Source: Alphaproteobacteria bacterium
GTDB taxonomy: Bacteria; Pseudomonadota; Alphaproteobacteria; Sphingomonadales; Sphingomonadaceae
Assembly: GCA_030431435.1 (NCBI GenBank)
Contig: JAUIJI010000021.1
Coordinates: 1-32,397, forward strand
DNA length: 32,397 nt
Direction of reading: 5' to 3'
Below, piece by piece: positions 17,236-24,179 of the stretch; the first letter of the stretch is position 1; each line of letters begins with the position of its first letter. A model generated the notes under the pieces. It had not been told where the DNA came from and searched no databases. It worked only from the letters and a program-made list of their open reading frames with translations. Position numbers and translations under genes: made by a program.

Positions 17236-17853
17236 TTAGACTTCAGTGCCTTTACGATAAACGCCAATCATGGACTTCGCCAAAAACGGGATGCGGCCTT
17301 CACGATAGAAATCCACTTCCTGCAACCCCTCCTTGGCAAACAGTTCGCCGAGCGTCTTTCGACTGAAGAACTTGATATGACCACCCTCCCACAGGGCGGT
17401 GAAATGAGCGTCCATTTTCCCTGTTATCGCAAGGGCCAGGTTCTTCAGGTATCCGTGATAAGGCGTTGAAATAACTGCAATACCACCGGGTTGGAGCAGG
17501 CTGGATACGCGTTCGGCAAACTGTGCAGGTGAGTACACATGTTCGATCACCTCAAGGCTCAAGATACAGGGAAACTGGCCGTAAATCCTGGCCAAATCAT
17601 CCTCGGTAGAACCCGGGTGGAGGTCGAGCCCCAGTTTGCTGGCGAGCGCCAATCCGTGGGCAGAGGGCTCCACTCCGGTAACCTTGTAGCCCAGTTCGGT
17701 GAGAAAAAGAGCGTTTGCGCCGTTGCCGAAGCCAATTTCGAAAACTCTCTTCTCGGCAACATGTGCCTGCAGCAAAGCGGTCACTCTGGGCATCAGGTAT
17801 GATGCCGTATGAGCAGGAGAGTGGCTTGAGTATTGATAGTTGTGAAGTGTCAA
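17236..17853 (-). CDS. Class I SAM-dependent methyltransferase
   Basis: The protein binds S-adenosylmethionine, seen in the glycine-rich VFEIGFGNGANALFLTELGYKVTGVEPS and in the post-motifs CILSLEVIEHVYSPAQF and LLQPGGIAVISTPYHGYLKN. It resembles small Methyltransf_11/12-type enzymes (UbiG/BioC-like fold); the acceptor is unknown. The start is uncertain. The frame is open back through the tRNA-Ser gene, which cannot be coding. I favour TTG at 17853, since NYQYSSHSPAHTASYLMPRV looks like a genuine N-terminus; ATG at 17793 would give a shorter form that still holds the SAM motif, and ATG at 18063 a longer one. No good ribosome-binding site decides it. No functional partner is adjacent. Confidence 0.75.
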   Translation of the reverse strand: MTLHNYQYSSHSPAHTASYLMPRVTALLQAHVAEKRVFEIGFGNGANALFLTELGYKVTGVEPSAHGLALASKLGLDLHPGSTEDDLARIYGQFPCILSLEVIEHVYSPAQFAERVSSLLQPGGIAVISTPYHGYLKNLALAITGKMDAHFTALWEGGHIKFFSRKTLGELFAKEGLQEVDFYREGRIPFLAKSMIGVYRKGTEV

Positions 17854-18075
17854 TTTGGATTTGCCTAGCCGCGAAGAATGCCCGTCGCTACCAAACTTGG
17901 CCGCGGTGGGGGAGCAAAATTGCAACAAAGGGCCTGGCAAATGGCTTTCGCGGGATCTCGACAAAGCCGCTTCACCACTGCAGCCGTGCCGTGTCGCGGC
18001 GGCGACCCAACAGCTTTGGGCCACATTGCTGCACCGCCCGCCTTCCGCATTACCGATTGCCATGAATGACGATGC

Positions 18076-18165
18076 TGGCGGACAGGGTGGGATTCGAACC
18101 CACGGAGGGCTTGCACCCTCGCTGGTTTTCAAGACCAGTGCATTCAACCGCTCTGCCACCTGTCC
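18076..18165 (-). tRNA. tRNA-Ser (anticodon UGA)
   Basis: Read on the minus strand, the acceptor stem GGACAGG (18165-18159) pairs with CCTGTCC, followed by discriminator G and an encoded CCA (18078-18076). The anticodon stem-loop CTGGT-CTTGAAA-ACCAG presents TGA, reading UCA and UCG serine codons. The long variable arm (GCGAGGGTGCAAGCCCTC region) is the class II hallmark of serine tRNAs, and the T-loop GTTCGAATC is intact. The length of 90 bases including CCA is normal. Confidence 0.95.
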
Positions 18166-18180
18166 GCGCGAGCGAAGTGG

Positions 18181-18209
18181 CACCTAGCGAGGTCTGAAGC
18201 ACTTGTCAC
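18181..18209 (-). promoter_or_regulatory. Possible promoter of tRNA-Ser
   Basis: On the minus strand GTGACA (18209-18204) and TAGGTG (18186-18181) are 17 bases apart, and the tRNA 5' end lies 15 bases beyond. The -35 fits well and the -10 only partly. Confidence 0.3.
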
Positions 18210-18238
18210 GGGCGAGAATGGCTTTCATCATCGTGACA
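18204..18238. repeat. Inverted repeat in the tRNA-Ser / secreted-protein intergenic region
   Basis: TGTCACG (18204-18210) and CGTGACA (18232-18238) are perfect inverted copies separated by 21 bases; one arm coincides with the proposed -35 of tRNA-Ser. It could be an operator for either divergent gene. The remaining intergenic bases up to 18333 hold only a GAGAGAGGA ribosome-binding site at 18313-18321. Confidence 0.35.
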
Positions 18239-18333
18239 GGTTCGATCGATTATCTTATGGTCGCTTTACAGTTTTCGGGAGGTGCGGAGATCACCGCGCT
18301 TCCCCTGGGATCGAGAGAGAGGATATCAATTCC

Positions 18334-19197
18334 ATGAAGCGCACACTTGTTGCCGCCATGGCTGCGTCCGCAGCCCTTACTTTTGCCAATCCTGCCGCCG
18401 CTCAGGGTGGCTGTGATCGCGTCCTGACCCAGGAAATCGCCGACAGCTGGATCGCCGCGCTCGAACAGGGCACGATGATGACCATGAACCTCGGCGAATG
18501 GGTTGATTATGACGAGAACTTCCGCCGCAGTTCACTGGGTGGCTTCTTGTCCGAACCGCGCGAAGTGGTGTGGAGTCTTCAGCTGCTCGATACCACGAGT
18601 TGCCAGGTCTTTGTCGAGGCCGTGACCAAGACCGAGAGCGGCAAATGGGAAGTGCTGGCCACGCAGGTCGGCAATGGTTTTTTCGGCGTCGGCCCGTTTG
18701 ACAACATCACCACGGACGAGGGTGACTGGCTGTTCGATGCCGAACGCACCGCCTACTATGCCCGCCGCGAGGATTGGAGCGAAATCCCCGAGGGAGAACG
18801 CAGCAGTCGGGAAGAGCTGATTGCCGCGGCTGATGCCTATCTGGACCTGTTCAACGATCCTTCGGTAGAGGTTCCGTGGGGCGAGCCATGTGCGCGCCTT
18901 GAAGGCGGCATCTACACCGGCCGCGGGGAGCCTACGGACAGCTGCAATGTCGGCGTTCCCGAAGGCGTGGAATTGACCAACCGTCGCTACGTTGTCGATG
19001 AGGCGAAGGGTGCCGTGAACGTGTTCCTCGAATTCGGTGAAAGCAAGCGCCCTGACAGCCACACGTTCAGGGTAGAGAATGGAAAGCTGCGCTATATCCA
19101 TACGGTCACCAATTGCGGGGACCAGGAAAATTGCGGCTTCCCGCCGTTCTCCGAAATGATCGCCAACAATCCGGACATGCAGCCGGATCTGGATTGA
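18334..19197 (+). CDS. Secreted protein of unknown function
   Basis: I do not recognise this 287-residue protein with certainty. It has a clear signal peptide (MKRTLVAAMAASAALTFANPAAAQ, split here by hydrophobic residues 4-18; cleavage likely after AAAQ at residue 24), so it should be periplasmic or exported. The mature part is acidic, contains seven cysteines including CDRVL at its start, and seems to consist of two NTF2/SnoaL-like halves: IADSWIAALEQG in the first, and ELIAAADAYLDLFNDPSVEVPWGEPCARLEGG plus RPDSHTFRVENGKLRYIHTVTNC in the second. The last segment recalls the DUF8021 family known from fungi and some bacteria; this is from memory. It stands alone, divergent from tRNA-Ser and followed by a strong hairpin. 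Confidence 0.8.
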   Translation: MKRTLVAAMAASAALTFANPAAAQGGCDRVLTQEIADSWIAALEQGTMMTMNLGEWVDYDENFRRSSLGGFLSEPREVVWSLQLLDTTSCQVFVEAVTKTESGKWEVLATQVGNGFFGVGPFDNITTDEGDWLFDAERTAYYARREDWSEIPEGERSSREELIAAADAYLDLFNDPSVEVPWGEPCARLEGGIYTGRGEPTDSCNVGVPEGVELTNRRYVVDEAKGAVNVFLEFGESKRPDSHTFRVENGKLRYIHTVTNCGDQENCGFPPFSEMIANNPDMQPDLD

Positions 19198-19262
19198 TTG
19201 CTTCGCCGGTGAACAGCCGACTTTCGCAATTCGGCCTGTTCCCGAGTCCATTCAACGCGATT

Positions 19263-19293
19263 GGGGCGGTGGGGGATTCCCTGCCGCCCCTTT
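19263..19293 (+). terminator. Strong hairpin between the secreted-protein gene and the lytic transglycosylase gene
   Basis: GGGGCGG (19263-19269) pairs with CCGCCCC (19284-19290); two G-U pairs and an inner GGG/CCC continue the stem to a GATT loop, about 12 pairs in all. Only three T follow, so termination may be partial. Confidence 0.5.
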
Positions 19294-19311
19294 GCATGTC
19301 AGATTGAGAAC

Positions 19312-20346
19312 ATGAAGAAGCCCTCCCCTATAACGGCAGCAACGCTGTTCCTTTCCGCCGCAACTCTGACCGTTCCTGCCCATGCGCAGGGCGAATCCTT
19401 CGATGCCTATCTCGACACGGTGGCCGCCAAGGCCCGCGCTGAAGGGGTTAGGGATGCCACGATCACCGCGATCTTTTCCGGGATGACGCCGAACAACCGT
19501 GTGATCGAACTGGATCAGGGCAATGTGTCATCCGGCGGGAACGTCAATCCGGACACCGGCTTTGCGTGGATGAGCAGCTATATCAATCGGCACAACAGCC
19601 AGTCGCGCATCAATGGCGGTCGCAGCACCATGCGCCGCGTCGCCACGCTCGCCAGCGATGTCGAGCAGCAGTATGGCGTGCCTGCAGAGATTGTCGTTGC
19701 CATCTGGGGGCATGAAACCGCTTATGGCGCGGTGAAAGGAAGCTTTGACCTGCCGCGTTCACTGGCGACGCTGGCTTGGGACGGTCGCCGCCGCGAGCTG
19801 TTCGAACGCGAATTGATCGATGTGCTGAAGATCGCTGACAGCGGTGTACCGCGCGATACGCTGGTGGGCAGCTGGGCTGGTGCATTCGGTAATCCGCAAT
19901 TCCTTCCCAGCGTCTATCTGCGCCTCGCAGTCGACGGTGACGGGGATGGCGACCGCGATATCTGGAATTCGGATGTCGATACGCTGCATTCCATCGCCAA
20001 CTATTTTCGCGATTCGGGTTGGCGGCCGGGCCAGCCTTGGGGCGTGCGCGCCTATGTGCCCAATTCAGTGGATCGTGACGCCATTGTTAATGATGTCGTG
20101 TCACCCGTTTGCCCGCGCGTCCATGCACGTCACAGTAAGTGGATGACCGTGCGTGAATGGCGGGAATTGGGCGTGGAGCCGCGCGGAAACATCGGTGACG
20201 ACGTCATGGCTTCGCTGTTTGAACCCGATGGTCCGGCATATCCAGGCTATCTCTTAACCCAGAATTATAGGGTTATCCTCGAATATAACTGCTCGAACTA
20301 CTACGCCATGAGTGTTGGGTTGCTTGCAGATGAGATTAAACAGTGA
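19312..20346 (+). CDS. Lytic murein transglycosylase (MltB family)
   Basis: MltB-type enzymes cleave the glycan strands of peptidoglycan, forming 1,6-anhydro ends in the periplasm. The 344-residue protein has a signal peptide (MKKPSPITAATLFLSAATL..AHAQ, cleavage near residue 24), the family segment SGMTPNNRVIELDQ, the catalytic Glu in AIWGHETAYG (about residue 143), and the substrate-groove motifs GSWAGAFGNPQFLPS and DVDTLHSIANYFRDSGW. There is no lipobox, so it is soluble in the periplasm. The ATG at 19312 lacks a strong ribosome-binding site. The stop lies 14 bases inside the next gene, so the two are probably coupled. Confidence 0.92.
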   Translation: MKKPSPITAATLFLSAATLTVPAHAQGESFDAYLDTVAAKARAEGVRDATITAIFSGMTPNNRVIELDQGNVSSGGNVNPDTGFAWMSSYINRHNSQSRINGGRSTMRRVATLASDVEQQYGVPAEIVVAIWGHETAYGAVKGSFDLPRSLATLAWDGRRRELFERELIDVLKIADSGVPRDTLVGSWAGAFGNPQFLPSVYLRLAVDGDGDGDRDIWNSDVDTLHSIANYFRDSGWRPGQPWGVRAYVPNSVDRDAIVNDVVSPVCPRVHARHSKWMTVREWRELGVEPRGNIGDDVMASLFEPDGPAYPGYLLTQNYRVILEYNCSNYYAMSVGLLADEIKQ

Positions 20347-21397
20347 CAGCAAACCGGGCCGCATAGCGCGCGCCTGCCTGGTCCTTTCCAGCACCACGGC
20401 GCTCGCCGCGTGTGGAGCTTTGGGGGGCGGTTCGCCAGCGTCCATGCCAATCGCCAGCGCCGCCCAGGCGAATGGACCGCGGGCCGATTACCCTGTGGTC
20501 ATCGGTGCCCCCTATATGGTGGGCGATACGCAATACACGCCTGCCGACGTGCTCAATTATGACGAGGTCGGCTACGTAACCACTGGAACCGGCGAAGGCA
20601 TTACCGGCGGACATCACACGTTGCCCTATCCAAGTTATGTCGAAGTGACTTCGCTTGAAACAGGGCGCACGATCCTCGTGCGCCTCGAGCAGCGCGGGCC
20701 GATGGATTCGAACCACCTCGTGGCCCTTTCACCGGCAGCGATGGAACAATTGGGCGCATCGAACGATACTCCCGTACGGGTGCGCCGGGTCAATGCACCG
20801 GAAGAGCAACGCGCTATGCTGCGCGCTGACGAGGCGGCTCCTTTGCGTATGGACACGCCGATGGGCCTCGTTGAAGTCCTGCGTCGCCGCTTGCCCGCCG
20901 AAGGTTCCGCAAGCTTGCGGGCAGAGACTGACGAGCCGCAGGAATTGCCACCGGTCGTCGATGCGCCGGACGAGGTTGCCGTTGTCGCTCCCGAGCCTGA
21001 TCCCGAAGCTGTCGAAGTGGCGGAGACCGAAACACCGGTACCTTCACCTACTCTCGTCACGGGGAGCGACAATACTGTGGAGCCGCGCATTGCCGAGGCC
21101 GATGAGATTGACAGTTTCGAGGAGGCCTTCGCTCAGATAGAGGAAGCCCAAGCGCCTGCACCGGAGGCAAATGAAGTTCCTGTTTTGGTGGATGGTTTCG
21201 TGGTCCAGGCCGCCGCGCTTTCCAACAGGGATCGCGCACAAAGTGTCGCCAATGCCATCGGCGGCAGGGTTGAACAATCGGGACGCTTCTTCCGCGTGCG
21301 CACCGGTCCATTCGCAACCCGTGCACAAGCCGAAGCCTCGCTCGCCAATGTGCGGGCAGCCGGTTATACCGAAGCTCGAATCTTCAAGGACGGTTAG
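20330..21397 (+). CDS. rlpA: RlpA-like lipoprotein with C-terminal SPOR domain
   Basis: RlpA-type lipoproteins bind denuded glycan strands at the septum, and some cut them. The 355-residue product has a lipoprotein signal with lipobox LAAC (Cys28), a double-psi beta-barrel region (about 45-145, with TLPYPSYVEVTSLETGRTILVRLEQRGPM), a long Pro/Glu/Val-rich linker (about 190-285), and a C-terminal SPOR domain (about 288-355, VDGFVVQAAALSNRDRAQSV). The barrel lacks the acidic residues of active RlpA: the usual ND-RGP is EQ-RGP here and the ERF-type Glu segment is missing. It may therefore be a non-catalytic septal binder. The ATG at 20330 is chosen; GTG at 20312 is an alternative. It overlaps the transglycosylase gene. 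Confidence 0.85.
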   Translation: MRLNSDSKPGRIARACLVLSSTTALAACGALGGGSPASMPIASAAQANGPRADYPVVIGAPYMVGDTQYTPADVLNYDEVGYVTTGTGEGITGGHHTLPYPSYVEVTSLETGRTILVRLEQRGPMDSNHLVALSPAAMEQLGASNDTPVRVRRVNAPEEQRAMLRADEAAPLRMDTPMGLVEVLRRRLPAEGSASLRAETDEPQELPPVVDAPDEVAVVAPEPDPEAVEVAETETPVPSPTLVTGSDNTVEPRIAEADEIDSFEEAFAQIEEAQAPAPEANEVPVLVDGFVVQAAALSNRDRAQSVANAIGGRVEQSGRFFRVRTGPFATRAQAEASLANVRAAGYTEARIFKDG

Positions 21398-21410
21398 AGC
21401 GGTGCGGTAT

Positions 21411-21431
21411 CCCGCATCGAACTTGCGGGAG
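21411..21431 (+). promoter_or_regulatory. Hairpin covering the ribosome-binding site of the D,D-carboxypeptidase gene
   Basis: CCCGCA (21411-21416) pairs perfectly with TGCGGG (21424-21429) around a 7-base loop. The last three G are the first three bases of the GGGAG ribosome-binding site (21427-21431), five bases before the TTG start. Confidence 0.45.
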
Positions 21432-21436
21432 CGACT

Positions 21437-22588
21437 TTGGCAAAATACCGGACATTCGCAGCATTTGCGTTAAGTGCGGTGCTGGCTGCTGCCATTCCTG
21501 CCAGCGCCGAACCTGCGCCTGTGCCCGATGATCTGCCTGTTGCCCTGATGGTGGACCTGTCGAACGGCCAGCGCCTGTTCGAAAAGGAGGCCAACCGGCG
21601 CTTCGTCCCCGCCTCGGTCACCAAGGTCATGACGGCATATACTGCGTTCCGCCTTGTTGACGAAGGCCGCGTCTCGCTCTCCATGCCGGTGCCGATCACC
21701 GAAGAACTGGAGGAGGAATGGTCAGGCGAGGGCTCATCGATGTTCCTCCGGGCTGGCGAACGGCCAACATTTGGCGAATTGCTGCTGGGTGCTACGACCG
21801 TATCCGGCAATGATGCCAGCGTTGCACTGGCATTGGCTTCGCTGGGATCGGTAGAAGCGTGGACAGCGCAGATGAACCAGAATGCGCTGGAATTGGGCAT
21901 GCGATCGACGCACTTCGGATCTGCCAATGGTTTCCCGGACGAAGGGCGGACCTTTACCACTGCCACTGACCTGGCAATTTTGGCGAAGGCACTCGTGCGG
22001 GATTATCCTGAACTCTATTCCCGATATTTCGGTAAGCGCGCTTTGACATGGCGCGGACGGACCCAGTCGAACCACGATCCGGTCACGGGCGTAGTTCCGG
22101 GCGCTGACGGAATAAAAACCGGTTTCACCAGCGAGGCAGGCTACACCTTTGTCGGGTCAGGCGAGCGCGGCGGGCGACGCCTCGTAATGGTGATGGCAGG
22201 CGCGGCGACTTCAGAGCAACGCGATCTTGTTGCCCGGAGCTTTCTTGAATGGGGCTTCTCGGGGGTCGATGTTCAAATCCTGGCTCCATCCGGGCTGATA
22301 CTCGGAGACGCGCTTGTGCAGGATGGGAGCCAGGCGCGGGTAGGACTGCAACTGGCCGAGGCGCTGGTGGCAGCCGTTCCGAAAGGTTCGTCCGGCGTGC
22401 AATCTGCCACCATTCGTTATCACGGCCCGTTGCAGGCCCCGCTGGCGAAAGGCGATCCGCTTGCCACGCTCCGCATCAAGATTGATGGCATGCCTGATTA
22501 CGACGTTGCCCTGGTGGCATCCGACGATGTGGCACAAGCCGATTTGTGGGAGCGCCTGGTCAACGGCCTCAAGGGCGTTTTCGGCTGA
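21437..22588 (+). CDS. dacA: D-alanyl-D-alanine carboxypeptidase (PBP5/DacA family)
   Basis: This low-molecular-weight penicillin-binding protein trims the terminal D-Ala from peptidoglycan pentapeptides. The 383-residue protein has a signal peptide (to about residue 24, ASA-EPAP), the serine peptidase motifs SVTK (about 60-63), SGN and KTG (DGIKTGFTSEAGYT), and the PBP5 C-terminal beta domain. It ends in an amphipathic helix (LWERLVNGLKGVF) that would anchor it to the membrane surface. Translation starts at TTG (21437), with GGGAG five bases upstream; no ATG or GTG lies near enough to give a signal peptide. The stop overlaps the tmk start by one base (TGATG). Confidence 0.94.
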   Translation: MAKYRTFAAFALSAVLAAAIPASAEPAPVPDDLPVALMVDLSNGQRLFEKEANRRFVPASVTKVMTAYTAFRLVDEGRVSLSMPVPITEELEEEWSGEGSSMFLRAGERPTFGELLLGATTVSGNDASVALALASLGSVEAWTAQMNQNALELGMRSTHFGSANGFPDEGRTFTTATDLAILAKALVRDYPELYSRYFGKRALTWRGRTQSNHDPVTGVVPGADGIKTGFTSEAGYTFVGSGERGGRRLVMVMAGAATSEQRDLVARSFLEWGFSGVDVQILAPSGLILGDALVQDGSQARVGLQLAEALVAAVPKGSSGVQSATIRYHGPLQAPLAKGDPLATLRIKIDGMPDYDVALVASDDVAQADLWERLVNGLKGVFG

Positions 22589-23223
22589 TGGCAGGATACT
22601 TCATCTCTTTCGAAGGTGGCGAAGGCTGCGGCAAGTCAACGCAGGCAAGGATGCTCGCCGAAGCGCTTGAAGCGCGCGGTATTTCTACACTACTGACCCG
22701 TGAACCGGGCGGGACGGCGGGCGCGGAAGCCATCCGCGAACTGTTGCTGGACCCCCAGGGTACGGGATGGGGGCTGCGTGCAGAAGCCCTGTTGTTCGCA
22801 GCGGCCCGCTCTGACCATGTCGCCCAGCTGATTGCTCCGGCAATCGGCGAAGGAAAGTGGGTCATATGCGACCGCTTTCTAGATTCATCGCGAGCCTACC
22901 AGGGCGGGGAAGGGGGGCTTCCCGACGATGACATTCTGCAATTGCATCGCATTGGATCGTCCGGTTTCAAACCTGACCTGACCCTGCTGATAGATGTCTC
23001 TCCCGAAATCGCCGAGTTGCGCGTGTCCATGCGCGATGGCGATGAGCGGGACCGCATTGGTGGGCGAGATGCGGCCTTCCACGCCCGGGTGGCGGCACGT
23101 TTTGATGAAATAGCTGCTGATGAGCCGGGACGTGTCGTACGCATTAATGGCGATGCTTCGGCAGAGGAAGTGCACCACATCGTGCTTGCGGCTGTTGCCG
23201 AACGCCTGGGCCTGGCGACATGA
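22588..23223 (+). CDS. tmk: Thymidylate kinase
   Basis: Tmk phosphorylates dTMP to dTDP for DNA synthesis. The 211-residue protein has the P-loop FEGGEGCGKST (8-18), the TREPGGTAGAEAIR substrate loop, the DRF motif in CDRFLDSSRAYQG, and a LID region (RDGDERDRIGGRDAAFH). The ATG at 22588 shares a base with the preceding TGA, and the end overlaps holB in an ATGA, so it sits in a coupled series. The tmk-holB-metG-tatD order is common in bacteria. Confidence 0.96.
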   Translation: MAGYFISFEGGEGCGKSTQARMLAEALEARGISTLLTREPGGTAGAEAIRELLLDPQGTGWGLRAEALLFAAARSDHVAQLIAPAIGEGKWVICDRFLDSSRAYQGGEGGLPDDDILQLHRIGSSGFKPDLTLLIDVSPEIAELRVSMRDGDERDRIGGRDAAFHARVAARFDEIAADEPGRVVRINGDASAEEVHHIVLAAVAERLGLAT

Positions 23224-24179
23224 ACTTTGTGGGGCATGATCAGCCGTGGAGTGCGTGGCGTTCGGCACTTGGCGGAGCGCGCATGCATCACGGATGGATA
23301 CTTGCCGGAAAGCGCGGCATAGGCAAGGCAGGCTTCGCAATGCAGGCCGCTCGCGACTTGGTGGCAGAGCCCGGTGCAGCACAGCCAACCGGCGATCATC
23401 CCGATATCATCGTGCTCTCCCATCTCCCGGTAAAGGGAGACGAGAAGAAAAAGGAGGAGGGCAAGCCTTACCAGCTGCGGCGCAACATCACGATCGAGCA
23501 AGTGCGCGAGATGCAGAAACGCCTTTCGACGAGGCCTACTCTCGGCTCGCGGCGGGCCATCATCATTGATCCAGCAGATGACCTGGAGAAAAGCGCGTCA
23601 AACGCGCTGCTCAAGAGCCTCGAGGAACCACCTGTCGGTACGTTCTTCCTGCTTGTCACGCACAAGCCCGGGCGCTTGCTCCCGACTATCCGGTCACGTT
23701 GCAGGGTGTTGCGCTTTCCGGAACTGTCGGATGCCCAGATTGATGAAATCCTGCTGAGTGAAGCGCCTGAGGCGAATGCAGAAACACGTGCAGCTGCCAT
23801 TGCTGGTGCTGGCGGTTCTCCCGGAGTGGCACTGGAATTCGTGGAGCTGGAGCTTGGAAAGCTGCACCGCCTGATGCTCGAGATTGTGCGTTCCGGCGAT
23901 GCCGGTTTCAAGCTTCGCGGTCAGCTGGCTGATGCCATGGGCGCGCGGCCGGACCGCCAACGCCAGCTCGCAGCTATTGAACTCGCCCGCAGTGTCGTTA
24001 CGCGCGAGATGGACCAGGTCGGCTCGCAAGCGATCCCCGCCCTTGTTTCTGCCCACTCGGAACTGGTGCGTCTTGCCGCACAGTTTCCGACCTACAATTT
24101 CGATCCGGGCTTGCTGGTCATGGAAATAGGCACCTTGCTCACCACTCTTGGCGCTTCTAGGGAAGCGGCCAATGGCTGA
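23220..24179 (+). CDS. holB: DNA polymerase III subunit delta'
   Basis: Delta' is the stator of the clamp loader that places the beta clamp on DNA. The 319-residue protein shows the AAA+ pattern: GWILAGKRGIGKAGFAMQAA at the P-loop position, IIIDPADDLEKSASNALLKSLEEPP (Walker B/sensor region) and the TIRSRCRVLRFPEL arginine-finger-type SRC motif. The four-cysteine zinc module seen in many delta' proteins is absent; the corresponding region is a charged loop (PVKGDEKKKEEGKPYQLRR). It overlaps tmk by four bases and metG by eight. Confidence 0.93.
   Translation: MNFVGHDQPWSAWRSALGGARMHHGWILAGKRGIGKAGFAMQAARDLVAEPGAAQPTGDHPDIIVLSHLPVKGDEKKKEEGKPYQLRRNITIEQVREMQKRLSTRPTLGSRRAIIIDPADDLEKSASNALLKSLEEPPVGTFFLLVTHKPGRLLPTIRSRCRVLRFPELSDAQIDEILLSEAPEANAETRAAAIAGAGGSPGVALEFVELELGKLHRLMLEIVRSGDAGFKLRGQLADAMGARPDRQRQLAAIELARSVVTREMDQVGSQAIPALVSAHSELVRLAAQFPTYNFDPGLLVMEIGTLLTTLGASREAANG

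Noticed and set aside
17854-18183. N-terminal extension of the methyltransferase frame up to 18183
   Set aside because: The frame runs through the whole tRNA-Ser gene; the translated part is not protein-like, so it was excluded.
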